This document shows, in pieces, positions 22,353-34,708 of a stretch of DNA of 64,000 bases. The stretch is taken from positions 1,922,674-1,986,673 of the forward strand of contig NW_004457729.1 of NCBI RefSeq assembly GCF_000203815.1, in the 5' to 3' direction. The stretch is from Cavenderia fasciculata (lineage: Eukaryota > Evosea > Eumycetozoa > Acytosteliales > Cavenderiaceae). The first letter of the stretch is position 1; the number at the start of each line of letters is the position of its first letter. The notes under the pieces are model-generated. The model was not told the origin of the DNA and did not search any database. It saw nothing but the letters and a program-made list of their open reading frames with translations. Made by a program: the position numbers and the translations under genes.

Positions 22353-23147
22353 ATTATTGATAATTGACTAAATATCTATATTAAAACAAAAGAGAGAGAG
22401 AGAAAGATAAAAAATCGTTGCTTTGTTGAACTTTCAGACAGAGAGAGCAACTAAAAAAAATTTAAAAAATACGATGATCATCATTATTTGGTTCTTTCTA
22501 GAATACCTCTTATACTATTCTATTTAGTTGGTTCGTTTCAATATAATTGTTTATTATGTATATACATATATCTTTGTTTGAGATTTGTAAAGACAATATG
22601 TTTGATGATGATGGAGAGGTTAAGACTCGAAAAAAAAATAAAAAAAATAAAAAAAAATTTGTGTTGTGACTTCAACAAACACAGACAAGGTTGAATTTGC
22701 TAATTTCAATTATTAATATCGTTAGGTTGTTTGTAGATAATAAGAATTATAGTAGGAGGTCAGTAGATTAATTAAACAACATATTATCATCAGGAGAAGA
22801 TAGAAAAGGAGAGAGAGAGAAGAGAAGAGGGAGGAGAGAGAAGAGTAAAAAGATTGTCTGTCCTCAAAGATAACAGTTGTTGTTTGTGTTGAACTAGTAC
22901 AAAGCTACTGTTAGATTGATCAACTCTAGATATTGTTGTACAAGAATATTATACTTACTCTTTACTATTTAATATATATTTATAGATACTTTTGTGCACT
23001 ATTACTATACTACGATAAAGATTACTATTACAAAAAAGGATTCTTCTTATTCTTTCTTTTCAGATCAAAAAAAAAAAGGAATAACAAGGATATAATTCTA
23101 TTACAGACAATACAAACACACAAACGATAGATTATAAACAAATAGAG
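22353..23147. promoter_or_regulatory. Divergent promoter region, glycerate kinase / ARS2
   Basis: 795 bases between divergent ATGs. GA-rich runs occur next to the kinase gene (about 22388-22405) and at 22800-22840 on the ARS2 side. The rest is AT-rich. No gene seen. Confidence 0.45.
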
Positions 23148-26111
23148 ATGGTTAAATCTAGATGGGAAGAAGAGGAAGAGGAAAGTAATGATGGTCATAG
23201 ATCGCGTTATGTAAAGACTACAACAAGCAACTCTACCGCTGCTGGTGCAACCACACCACCACAGCCATCAACAAGCAACGCAGCATCGGAAGAGGTTGAT
23301 GCCGTAGATGACATGGGCAGACCATTGCGTCCTGGACGTGAGGAGAGTTCAGACTCTGACTCTGACAGAGACTATAAATACAGAGGCAGAGGACGTGGAT
23401 CGTCTCGACGTGACTATGACAGATACTCACCCGACAGAAATAGAAAGCGAGAACACTCTCCACAAGGCGACAAGAGACGCGGCGAAAGAAGCCCTTCGCC
23501 TTCGTACAGAGACAATAGACGCACACGTCGTGAAGATTCATCATGGACAGAGAATGGAGGTGGTGTTGGCGGTGGTGGTGGTGGTGGCGGTATCTACAGA
23601 GACCCACGATCGATCAGATCGACAAATGGTGGTAGTTCCCATGACCGTCCATTAGATACGGACGTCCGTATGGGCGGCGCCGGCTCATCACCATCCTCGA
23701 TCATACCGTCTGGAATGGGACGAGGCAGAGGTCGTGGTGGCGATCTCTTTGACGGTGCTTGTAAAACCTACAAGCAATTCCTCGACTATCAAGACGATTC
23801 GATAACACCTACCGACGCGGAAAAGAGATACGATGAATATCGAACAGAGTTTTTAAAGAAACAATCTCGTGTCTTTTTCAAGGATCATCAAACAGAGGAA
23901 TGGTTTAGAGAGAAATATGATCCATCTTTCCTCATCAAAAAACATAAAGAAAAAATAGAATTTGCCAAAAATAGAGTACAACCATTTATTAATTTATTAA
24001 AAGATGGTAAATCAATTCAAATCAAATCAAAATATCTATCTATCTATCTGTTTCTAACTTTTTTTCATTTTAATTTTAGAATCACATAATTTTTCATTGA
24101 CAGCCAAAGATAGTTTAAAAGATATAGCAATTCATGATGGATCTGAACATTTTGATTCATTGGATGCTGATGAACACCACGCAACAGATGACGAAAAGGA
24201 ACAAGAAGACAAGACAAAAGAACAACAAAATAACAAACAACTATCAACCTTGTTTATCAAGGCTATTTCACCAACTTGTACAAAAGATGATTTAATGGAA
24301 GTATTCAATAAGGTGGTCGTTGGCAATGAAGAGGAATTACCAGTCGTTACAAAATTGACTCTGAGTGAACCAATGAAATACAAAAATTTCTATCGTTTAG
24401 GGTGGGTCACCTTTAAATCAAGTGAATATTCATTAAAAGCATTAAAAGAATTAAATGGAACAAAGGTAAAAACAAAAAGAAAAAGAAATTAAATTAATCC
24501 TAGAAAATTTTTATTTACTTTTTTTTTTATCCTCCTATTTAGATGAGAGATTTTGATTTGTATTTGGCAATCAATAAACAAATTCCATCTGATACACAGA
24601 AAAAATTTAGAATCACACCAAAGATTGCATCAACAGAACAAAGAATTACTTCAGATCTTTCACAAGCCATTGATGTTTGTAAATTATTAGATCAAGATAG
24701 AGAAATTACTGAAAATCCATTGTTTAATGATTCAAACTTTGATTCACTATCTGTATGTTAAAAAAAAAAATAATCACTATTTGACTTCAAAGAATCGAAA
24801 TAACTTATCTTTTATATTATCTATAGGAATCTGATAAATTAGATAAAGTTATTCACTATTTAAGATTTGTTCATTTGTTTTGTTATTATTGTTCTGAAGA
24901 GTATGCCGATGTAGATGAAATTGAAAGAAAGTGTGGATCAGTACATTATAGAAGACCATGGACCGACGATTCAATCACGAGTAGCACAACTACCTCGTCA
25001 AGCAAAGCGGAAGAAAAATCAAATGAACCACAAGCAAAATCTGATTCCTCAGAGGAGGAATCAAATGAAACCAAAGAAAAGTTGGAATCTGGTGATCAAG
25101 ACACTGAAACAAAGATGGAAGATGATTCAATCACCACCACATCTACCACTACTGACAACAACAACAACAATAATAATAATAATATTCAAATGGAAATTGA
25201 AAAGCCTACAGATTCTGGTAAACTATCAATATCAATTTATTCATTTTAATAGAGTTTTAATTAATTTTTAATTTATTTTTTAATTTTTAGATAATCAATG
25301 GGTAATTAATTTAGATAATAATATAAAATCAAAAATTGCAAAAATCAATAATCAAGAACAATATACAGGTAGAAATGCAATTGAAAAGGCAGCAGAGGAA
25401 TTTATTCAAATCAATACATTCAAGATTGAAGAGGCTAAATTTAGATGTTCATTGTGTGCCAAGTTGTTCAAGGGATCAGAATATGTCAACAAACACATCC
25501 ACCTCAAACATCCTGAAGAACTCAAAAAAGATTCAGAGGACAAGGGCACAGAAGAACAATTCTTTTTAAATTATTTCTCTGATCCACGAAAAATGACACC
25601 ACCAACAGCAAACCAACAGATGCTCTATGGATTCCAAAACAACAGAATGGTTGGCGCCCCACGCGGCCGTTGGAACCCTACCTTGGGTGTTTGGGAACCC
25701 ATCGTTGGCATGCCACAGATGATCCCAACCCTTGTTCAGCCCGGACAACCTATGGGCATGTATGGCGGCGTGTCGCCAGTGTTTGCTAGTCCATCGGTCC
25801 ATGGCCGCGGACGAGCCATCCCACTACCCATTCCACTTCCAATCAGACGTGGAAACTTTGTACCAACACCAGGCGCCCCACAAATGCCTCCACATCTCAT
25901 GGGCAACGCCCAAGTCACCACCCCACAAGGCATCAGATATCGTCCATACCCGGCACTTGGACAACCCCGTGGCACTCCCAACATGCCTCCACAAGACCCA
26001 CGTGGCATCAGAGAATATGTTGATCTCGATCTTCCCTCTGATACCATGCCAGATATTGATTATCGTTCTGCGCTTAAAGATTATCAAAGTAAAAGAACTA
26101 CTCAAAGTTAA
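23148..26111 (+). CDS. ARS2/Serrate RNA effector (SRRT homologue)
   Basis: Five exons: 23148-24006, 24080-24465, 24543-24752, 24827-25217, 25291-26111; 888 residues. An Arg/Asp/Ser-rich N-terminus (about 55-170) precedes the ARS2 N-terminal domain (YKQFLDYQDDSI, WFREKYDPSFL). A region reading TLFIKAISPTCTKDDLMEVF, then RLGWVTFKS and LKELNGTKMRDFDLYLAIN is the atypical RRM. VIHYLRFVHLFCYYCSEEY, then ERKCGSVHYRRPW follows human ARS2 (LLYLRIVHS, NRCGIIHVRGP). A C2H2 zinc finger, FRCSLCAKLFKGSEYVNKH (about 665-690), is followed by a Pro/Gly/Met/Arg-rich tail ending VDLDLPSDTMPDIDYRSALKDY. ARS2 joins the nuclear cap-binding complex and routes transcripts to microRNA processing, export or decay. 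Acidic and poly-N inserts (about 530-600) are genome-typical. All joins keep frame. Confidence 0.93.
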
Positions 26112-26396
26112 TTAAATTAATAACAAAGAAAAAGAAGCAAGAGGGAAACAAACAAACAAAAAAAAGGAAACGGAAACATATTAGAAAATTAAAAATACCT
26201 ACCTACACATAAAACATCTATTTAAATACAAAAATAACTATAATAATTATTATTATAGTAGAATCCACAAAAGTTATAGTAAAATTTTTAAAAAACATAA
26301 AAAAGATCAAATAATAATAATAATATTAATATTCCCATCTCTCTCCTTTTGGTTAAAAAATAAATAAAACAAAAAAAAAAAAGGTTTTAAAAATAA

Positions 26397-28130
26397 TTAC
26401 AAAAAAATGTAATAAAAAACAAAAGAGGAGACTTTATTCTTCTTCTGCTTCCTCTTCTTTTTAATTATCCTTTGTATCCATTTTATCTTCTTTCTTTTTT
26501 TCTTGTCAACACCATCTTGGATTGAAGTAAGGAAACCTTCGACACCTCTCATGGAAGAGGGTGTTGGCTCAAAGCCAAGTTGTTGTACAATTTCCAAGCC
26601 ATGACCTTCGGCAATGGCATGGTTGAGCTGATCGACAGCTTGTGAAAATTGGGGAGTATGTGGGGTTTGTAACAAATCAGATTTAGTTCTTCCTCCCTCT
26701 GGAAGAAATTCCATCAATTCCTTGGCATTGTCTTCTGACAGAATTTTAGATAAATTCTCTGGTGCCAATATGGTTGATAAACTAATTCTAGCTGTTGGTT
26801 TCATTGTTGAAAGAATATCTTTGAATAAATCAAAATTTACATTATTTGATGGAGTTGATGTGGCTGCAGTAGATGTAGATGATGTCTTTGATGATGATGT
26901 GACAGTTGATGGAGTAGATGGATATCCAGCAGATTTTGATGTAGTTGGTGCTGGAGTTGATGGAATGGTTGATGCAGTAGATGTAGTAGTGGTGGCAGTA
27001 GTTGTAGCTGTTGTGGCAGTCGTAGGAACTTCTTCATCTTCACCTAAAATTTTAAATCAAATGTTCATAGTTAGTGAATCAATAATTAATTGTTGGAAAT
27101 GATATATATATATATAGGTAGGAAATAAATAAATAAAGTTCTATTGATTTTTTTGTTTGTTTTTTTTATTTTAACATTGTAAATTGATCAATGTTAATGT
27201 TGTTTGATTATGATTATTAAATCGACGATTATTTTAAAATATCATTTGTTTAGATGGATGTGATTATGATATATTGTTGGATGGGATGGGAGATAGATGG
27301 ATAAATGTGTACGGTAGTGTATGATAGGATGTGTTACTAGTAACTAGGTATTTATACAATTTATATATTCATATGATTTTTGTTGTTGGGACAATATATG
27401 ATTGATGATTTTGAAAGAGGTAATGTAGAACAATATGAAACAAATATATAAAAAAAGAAACATATATATATAGAGAGATAGAGAGTTTACAAATTAATTT
27501 GTACCGGAAATAATTTGTTTAATGGTTTCTTCCAACTTTGTATCATCTGCTGGATCGGATTCTTGTAACCAAAAAAATTCCTTTTGATCTGAACTAGTAA
27601 ACTTTAAATAATACATTCTGCCATCTGCACATGACTTGACCTTGATAAACTCTAATTCACCTGGGACTGAATAGAATTGCTTTGAAAATGTTAGTAAGTA
27701 AATCTAATTAGACATTGATCATTTGTTTGTATCACTATCCATACTTGATCTTCGCTTCCTCCCTTTTCCTCTCTAGATGTCCAAGTAACAACAATCAATT
27801 CATCAGCCTATATATATACATAAAACAAGAGAAATAGTAAAGATTAGTATTGAAACCCCAAGTCTATCAATCATATCTATTTCACAAACAACATACCAAT
27901 TCAAACTTGAGGCTACCCTTTTCACCATGACTAGTAATTTGTTTGTTCTCTAATTGGGCTTTACCAGCCTTGAATTCAATTGAATCAATCTTTTTCTTTC
28001 TACCAAATGACTAGAAGAATTGATTATTGCAATTTATGTGTATTAGAGTAAATAAGGTCAGTAAGTAGAACTTGCAAATTATCAAGATAATCATCAAATA
28101 CAATGATGAAATATTTATACATACGCTCAT
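26397..28130 (-). CDS. Proteasome ubiquitin receptor Rpn13/ADRM1
   Basis: Five exons on the minus strand: 28130-28125, 28010-27897, 27807-27745, 27679-27505, 27043-26397; 334 residues as read. The first coding exon is only ATGAGC. The Pru domain follows (IEFKAGKAQLENKQI, LIVVTWTSRE, FYSVPGELEFIKVKSC, GRMYYLKFTS, FFWLQESDPADDTKLEETIKQI), matching human ADRM1. A Thr/Pro/Ser-rich linker leads to the C-terminal DEUBAD-like region (SLSTILAPENLSKILSEDN, ELMEFLPE, FSQAVDQLNHAIAEGHGLEIVQQLGF). Rpn13 binds ubiquitin and Rpn2 on the 19S cap and recruits Uch37. The end is odd: after DGVDKKKRKK the frame continues into a basic, hydrophobic tail. A +1 shift at the T7 run (26494-26500; A7 in the sense strand) would instead give a family-like acidic end, KEDKMDTKDN. 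A one-base homopolymer error or change is likely. Confidence 0.9.
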
Positions 28131-28674
28131 TTTTTATATATATTTTATCTGTACAATAATGAATTAAATTAAAAAGGTTGATCATTGACATAGTGGTGAA
28201 GTTCGATCGAAGTTTAATAATGTTTTTTTTTATATTTTTTTTTATATTTCTCCCTTTTTTTGTCCAACCAAAACATCAACACAATACTTATTGAAATAAT
28301 CAAGAATAGAATTCTCTGTAATCACAATAATAACAACTATTTGTTTATCATGAAAAAGGCTGATATAATATATTGTATTTATAAATCCTCATTATTTTTT
28401 CTCTGTATCAACTATATAGTAATAATGGAGGATCGATCACCCTAGTAACAAAACCTTACCCTGATATGACAAACAAAATAATAAGGAATTGCCCAACCAA
28501 ATCAGGCGATTGAACCATTAATCACTTTATTAGTAGTCCATCCTCTGATTTGGGTGAACAGTTCCTTGTTTTGTCTTGTTCTCTCCCCCTGTCACCAACA
28601 ATTCAAGAATATAGAAACAATAAATAGGTATTTAAAAATAATCTTACTATTACATTTTATTGATACTTTTTCAA

Positions 28675-29703
28675 TTAATTTGTGACGAGTAGAGTGACAC
28701 AGATCAATATCAAAGTGGATACTCCCCAATGGAATGTTGATATGGTTGATGCACCATTCCATTGATCTGTTGCAACTGAATGACCATCACATGAAATGGG
28801 TGTCTTGACCTTGTGAGGTTTGATATCTGGGGCCAGACACTCAAAGCAATTGTATTCGTTACATTTACCTTGATTTTGAGCACAAGTATATCCACATGGA
28901 ACTATGATAAATACAAAGAATTAATCATTCATTTCAACAACTTCAACTTCTTTCTATTATTTTTATAGCATACCTAAAGGAATAGTATTATTACCACTAA
29001 TATTATTTGAATTCAATTGATTATTTAATTTAAAGTCGATTGCTTTGATTGCATTTACCAAACCATAACCTTTATAAATATCTGGTTTGTTGGCTTGAGA
29101 AGCTGTAGAGAATAAAGCTTGTTTTACTTGTTCGGGAGTGTACTCTGGATGAGCCTCTAAAACCAATGCTGCTACACCTGCTATCAATGGCGCAGACAAT
29201 GATGTACCACTTGGATAACTGTATGAAGATGGTGATTCGGAATTGGCAGCATAATTTAATACTCCTTGTGCTACTACCTCTGGTTTGAGAATACCATCCG
29301 ATGTTGGACCAACTGAACTAAACGATGCCCATTCTCCAGTTTCATCTACTGCTCCAACTGATATGGCTCCATTTGAATCGGCTGGTGGTGCCACACCAGT
29401 GTACCCACCATTTCCACTACTAATTACAACCAATACACCCTTTTCCGTTGCAATATCTACTGCCTTGGAAATTGATGATTTTCCTTTGAGTTCCCAATAC
29501 TTGTACCATTGAGAGTATCCCAAAGATGCTGAAACTATATCAACTCCATTTCTTTCACCCCATTCCAATGCATCAATAAAATAATCTTCTTCAATTGGTG
29601 ATTCATCTTGTACAATTTCCTAAACAAAAATTAATAAAATAAAATAAAACCATAAATAATGAAAAATAAAAAGAAGGTATGGTAGGTATCATTATAGTAG
29701 TAA

Positions 29704-29748
<45 letters not shown>

Positions 29749-30845
29749 TGATCAATGTTATGTGTTTTTAAATCTTGTTAATTCTTTTCTCCAATGTCTT
29801 GATCATCTCCAAAAAAATACAAACTGTTTTTGCCAAATAATATTTTGAATCATAGGCTACCCCAATCATCTTTCCAGGCAAGTTTCCTGCTAAATTTGAT
29901 AAAACATATGTTCCATGTACATTTTGTGAATCTAAAATAGAAAAAAAAGAATAATTAAATTACGAATAATTTGAAAAAGATTTTAAAATTTCTATTTACC
30001 TCCATCTAAACCCTGAGTATTATTCAACTTGTTTATAAAATCATATTCACCACCAATATTTACATTCTTTAAACATTCATGATCTTTATAAAAACCAGAG
30101 TCAATTATTAAAATTGAAACTCCTTTTCCTGTATATCCTTTTGAATGTGCCTAAAATAAAAAAAATTATAAAGTTATTATTTGATTTTGAACAAATTTAT
30201 AATTATATTTACATTTGGGATTGATAATTGATTTAGTTGAGTAAATGAATTTCCATAATCAGTATCACCATATTTTGTTGATGCTTTTGGGGTATTGGAA
30301 TTAATAACTTGCAAGTTTGATTTATCCAATACCAATTTTGATTCTTGTTTGATTCCATTGAATTTTATAACTTCTTCTACATTGCTTACAGATGAAAGAG
30401 ATAAAATCTTTTCAATCAATCCATTTAATTCTTGTTTCTTGTTTTCAATTCCATCCAAACTTCCAATATCTATTGATACTGAGAATGCATTTAACCATCT
30501 TGAAATTGATCTCTTTTGGATTCTAGAATCAATTTCCAAAACTGATTTTATATAATTTTCATCAATCTCTTGATCCAAAGCATTGTCAATTGGTAAATTC
30601 TTTTTTAATCTTCTTTTAATTGATTCATTTGTTATTCCATTATTATTATTATTATTATTAATATTTAATGCCTTGTCTTTAAAATTGATCCATAAATTAA
30701 CTTGATTACATTTATTTCCATAATGATCCAAACATTTTGAATTAAAGTTGTTGTTGTTGGCTTGAACCATTTGTATTGGTACAATTACCAAAACTATTAA
30801 TATTATTATTATTGTTACAATGATTGTATTATTATTCCTTTTCAT
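28675..30845 (-). CDS. Subtilisin-family (S8) serine peptidase, membrane-anchored
   Basis: Five exons on the minus strand: 30845-30213, 30150-30000, 29931-29825, 29619-28974, 28901-28675; 587 residues. Residues 5-29 are a hydrophobic signal sequence. A propeptide-like region extends to about 205. The catalytic triad is visible: Asp in ILIIDSGF (about 227), His in NVHGTYV (about 267) and Ser in GTSLSAPLIAG (about 435), with the oxyanion Asn in ISSGNGG. After the domain (EQVKQALFSTASQ, GYGLVNAIKAID) a Cys-rich segment (CGYTCAQNQGKCNEYNCFEC) and a terminal hydrophobic stretch (WGVSTLILICVTLLVTN) suggest a GPI anchor or membrane helix at the surface or in endolysosomes. Introns include one with the unusual donor GTTTGT (29824) that contains an ATT/AAT microsatellite. 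Substrates unknown. Confidence 0.88.
29701..29749. repeat. (AAT)n microsatellite inside a peptidase intron
   Basis: About sixteen AAT/ATA trinucleotide units lie within the intron 29620-29824 of the S8 peptidase gene and make that intron about 200 bases long, the longest inferred for this gene. Confidence 0.75.
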
Positions 30846-31168
30846 TTTTCCTATATTCTTTTTATTTTATTATTAATAAATCTAAAGAAAAAAAAACTAT
30901 AAGATATACTATATCTCTTCCCCAATACGTCATCATGAATGAATACGACCAACCAAAAAAAAAAATCACACACATATTTTCCTCACACACAAACTACTAT
31001 TCAGTCGTTCGTTGCATTATAAGTTTAAAAAGGTAAGTTGTTACCCTACCAGCTAGTTACACAACGAATACTACTGCTGCAGTATTGGGATTGTTGTTCT
31101 ACTTTGAAAATGAGAACAATCTAACTTTTGTATAAAATACTTCTTGCTGTTTATAGACTATATAGAAT
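30846..31168. promoter_or_regulatory. Divergent promoter region, peptidase / small CxxC protein
   Basis: 323 bases between divergent ATGs; AT-rich near the peptidase and more mixed from 30920 to 31100. No gene seen. Confidence 0.45.
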
Positions 31169-31465
31169 ATGAGCGATAACAATAATAATACTACGACTGA
31201 AGTCTTGTCAGAAGAAGATTTACAATTCAAATATAATAAGAAACAAGAACAAGACTGTCAAGTATGTCATGCAGTCAGTGGTACTATAATAGGAGGTGCA
31301 GGGTTGTACTCGTTGCTCATCAGAAACCGTCATCCAGAGGGTAGAGCATCTCTATCTTTTGTTGGTTTTACTTGCCTTGGTTTTGGTGCCTACTGGATCA
31401 TTGAACCAAAGTTACCTTCCTATCTACGTATAAGTGCTGACAAGGAACTTGAGAGAAGAAAATAA
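31169..31465 (+). CDS. Small CxxC two-helix membrane protein (DMAC1/DUF4536-like?)
   Basis: Single exon, 98 residues. A hydrophilic N-terminus (MSDNNNNTTTEVLSEEDLQF) leads to CQVCHAVSGTIIGGAGLYSLL, a CxxCxxxSG motif inside the first hydrophobic segment, then a polar turn RNRHPEGRA and a second hydrophobic segment, LSFVGFTCLGFGAYWII, and a charged end. The CxxCxxxSG plus two-helix layout recalls the small mitochondrial inner-membrane protein DMAC1 (TMEM261, DUF4536), an assembly factor of the complex I membrane arm. That comparison is weak and by eye. It is a real-looking gene (no simple-sequence bias after residue 9). If the comparison is wrong, it is simply a small two-helix membrane protein. 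Confidence 0.6.
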   Translation: MSDNNNNTTTEVLSEEDLQFKYNKKQEQDCQVCHAVSGTIIGGAGLYSLLIRNRHPEGRASLSFVGFTCLGFGAYWIIEPKLPSYLRISADKELERRK

Positions 31466-32051
31466 ACAAACTTGTAATAATATAAAAAAAAACAAATAAC
31501 TCAAAGAGAAGGAAGGAGATCGATCTTTTACTTTGTAATTTTTCTTCTTCCTTTTTTTTTATCTCTTTTTATTGTGAGTTGGTGTTGGGTAGATTTATTA
31601 TAAATATATAATATAATAAATCTACTTTTTTGTTTTAGTCCTAAAATCTAGATTACTATTGGGAGCCGAACCACCACATCCATACGAAAAGCGGGGTGTT
31701 GAAAGACGACTCTCACTCATCTTTTGAATCCAAGCCCGCACCGCATCTCTGATCTGAATCGATGTTTTTTAAATTAAATATTTTTTTTTCTTTTCTTTTT
31801 TTTTTTTTTTTTTTTCCCTTGGTTGGAGGTTAGCGGGGACAGAGATTTCAACATACTTATACCCAAATTTAAGATATCTAATTTGTAGTGTTATAATATA
31901 TATTTGTATTTTTAAAAAGAACAACAACCAACATCATACATCATATCAAAGAGAGAGAAAGAGAGAGAGAGAAGAGGGAGAAGAAAAGTTAGTAAAGTTT
32001 TGGTCACCTCCTATTAATTTTGTAAAAGTAAAATCTATCTAGAAAGATATA
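31466..32051. other. Intergenic region with a less AT-rich island
   Basis: 586 bases between two plus-strand genes. AT-rich ends and a T22 run (about 31795-31816) flank a distinctly less AT-rich island at 31640-31770. The island is open on both strands: on the minus strand a short frame ends at 31622 (32 codons from the ATG at 31720, open further upstream). It may hold a small exon or an RNA; nothing was recognised. A GA-rich leader (31950-31985) precedes the next gene. Confidence 0.4.
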
Positions 32052-34400
32052 ATGGCAACAACAGCCCCCGCTACTACTACAGCTAATAATGCGACAGCAG
32101 TAAACAATTCAGCTCCAAAGTACAAGTTTTCTGATAATCTTTGGGTATGATTGATAAATATAAGAATCTAGATATATAAATAATACTACACACACACACA
32201 CACAATATACTCATCCCCCTTTTTGTTCTTCTTCTTCTTTTTTCTTTTTTCTTCATTTATTCATTTAGGATGGATTTGATTTATTATGTAAAAAGACAGA
32301 GAGTGATTTATCATCATCGAAAAACATATTATTATTCTTTAAGAAACGTGCAGAGTTGGAAGATCAACATGCAAAGAAGCTAGAAAAGCTTGTATCAAAG
32401 CTCATCAATGAGCCAGTACCAGAGATCAACACTGTCAATAGTGGATGGAAAAAGATAGTCAATGCGACGTTTACAGAGTCTGAGAACCATACACTACTCA
32501 ACACCAACACGTTGAACAAGGTATGTCAACCATTCCAAGCAATGATCAAAGATATGGAAAACAAACGCAAAAAGATTGTAAACGAAGGTGTAAAGTTACG
32601 TGCAGACATGAAGGAAATGGTTGATGCTCTCAAGAAATCACAAGCCAAATATGAAAAGGTTAGCAAGGATTTGGAAATGACTAAATTGGAAATCAAAGAT
32701 GCTCGTGAATTTGCAGACACCAATCCAGATACCATCACAAAACTCGAAAGACGTAGAGAAAGATTAGAACAAGAACAAGCTGCTTCAGATGATGAATATA
32801 AAGAACAAATTAAAGCAACAAATGATTTTCAACATTTATTTAATGTTGAAAAATTACCAAAAATATTATCAGTAAGTAGAAATTAAAATGAAAGAAAGAG
32901 AAGATAGAAAAAAGAGATATTAATCAATTATTTTTTAGGATTTTGAAGGATTTATGTTACAACATACACATTTAACAAAGACATATTGGACAAATTGGTC
33001 AAATATATTAAAAGAACAACCACCACTTTTCCAACAATCATATGATGGAGTTAGACGTACTGTTGAACAGATTGACAGTCAAATCGATGTTCAAGAATTT
33101 ATTAAAAAGAATCAAATGAAAAAGGTTGTCACTTCACCCTACCAATACGAACCATACGTAGAAGGTAGACTTGACAAGAAAAAATCATCATTTGCTGGTT
33201 TCAATACATTAAAAGATCAATTCTTTAAAAAGAGAGATGATGTATGTACACAAAAAAAACAAAAAAAACAAAGAAAGATATAAATTAATTTAATTTCCTT
33301 TTCTTTTTTATTTTTAGGGAACACCAAATGGAGCACCAGCATATACATCAAGTGGAAAATTAGCAGTAAAGGAAGCAATTCTACCAACAGCTTCATTTGG
33401 TGTAAATTTGGAAGAATTGATGGCCAAACAAAAAGATACACACCCCAATTTGGAGGTACCAAGAGCAATGGTTGTTTTGGCCGAATCCATTACCAGTCTC
33501 AAGGGACACGTCTCTGAGGGTATTTTCAGAGTACCTGGTATTGTCAGTTCGATCAAGGCATACAAGTTGCGTATCGATCAAGGCAATTTTGATTTGTCGG
33601 CGATAGACGATGTCAGAACACCCGCCGCTCTCTTTAAACAGTGGCTTCGTGATATCCCCGAACCCATCATCCCAGACACTCTCTACAAGAGTGCTATTGA
33701 CAATCCTGCAGGCTCACTCGAGCTCATCAAAAAGATTCCACCCATCAACCTCAAGGTCTTGACCTACCTCATTCACTTTGTACAGATCTTTACAAAGTAT
33801 GAGTTTGTTGCACACAGCAAGATGGGTACCAGCAACATGGGTATGATTTTCGCACCAACCATTCTCAGATGTCCATCCAACGATCCAAGCGTCTTGCTTC
33901 AAAACGTCAACCATGAAAAGGCATTTGCCGAAAGTCTCTTTGCCAACTTTCCTCAATCTGGCGATTTCCTCGGTCTTCCTGTCAGCATGAGCGACGCTCT
34001 CAAGGACGAAGATGATATTGAAGAATTACAAATGGACGATGATGAAAGTGGTCCAGATTCTGATAATGAAATCATTCATGACCAAAATATTAATAGTCGA
34101 CATAGTCAACAGATCATTTATTCATCGAGTCAAAATTATGATGAAGATGACATTTATCCACCACCACAATCAACTACTCCACCACCTCAACAAAGACCCA
34201 TTTCAACATCTTATACATCAGTTGATACAACACCACCAGCATATTCAACAACACCAGAACCTTCTCCTTTGAATGCTAGTAGTGGTTCAACTACACCAGG
34301 TTCATCTTCTCCTGCAACATCTCCACCCGCACAACCAAGAAAAACATTTGCATGGACAAAGGGTGTATCTAGAAGTGTAACTCCTTCTCAACCTCAATAA
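32052..34400 (+). CDS. F-BAR and RhoGAP domain protein (MEGAP/srGAP-like)
   Basis: Four exons: 32052-32144, 32269-32871, 32939-33241, 33318-34400; 693 residues. Residues about 25-330 form an F-BAR domain: FSDNLWDGFDLLCKKTESDL, then FFKKRAELEDQHAKKLEKLV, a long Lys/Glu-rich coiled-coil and FMLQHTHLTKTYWTNWSNIL. A RhoGAP domain spans about 375-560: VPRAMVVLAESI, the arginine finger in EGIFRVPGI, PAALFKQWLRDIPEPIIP, LTYLIHFVQIF and MGTSNMGMIFAPTILR. The tail is acidic then Ser/Thr/Pro-rich. F-BAR domains bind and curve membranes; the GAP domain switches off Rho/Rac GTPases. D. discoideum MEGAP proteins have this layout and act on motility and the contractile vacuole; which paralogue this matches cannot be told here. 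Confidence 0.92.
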
Positions 34401-34708
34401 TAATAATATATATTGACAAATAACATAATAATTCACACCAAAACAATAATGTATTTTACTTTTTTTTTTCATTGTACCAACAACAACAAACAACAAACAA
34501 CAACAAATCAGCATAATAACCAATTTATAAATATATATTAAAAAAGACGGAAACAAAGATAAAAGGTGCATGCATCAAATATTGTAATTTATTATTTCAT
34601 TATAATACAAGTATACATTTTTTTTACAATAAAATAAATAATAATAATAAACATATTAACTAGAGAAAAAAAGCTATATAATAGTTGTGGTTGTCGATTT
34701 ATTTAAAT
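34401..34708. other. Convergent intergenic region
   Basis: 308 bases between two stop codons; CAA-rich and AT-rich sequence with AATAAA-like signals on both strands. No gene seen. Confidence 0.5.

Noticed and set aside
31655-31765. Possible tRNA: a GGTTCGGCTCC-like B-box on the minus strand
   Set aside because: Flanking bases do not form a T-stem, and no acceptor stem or A-box fits.
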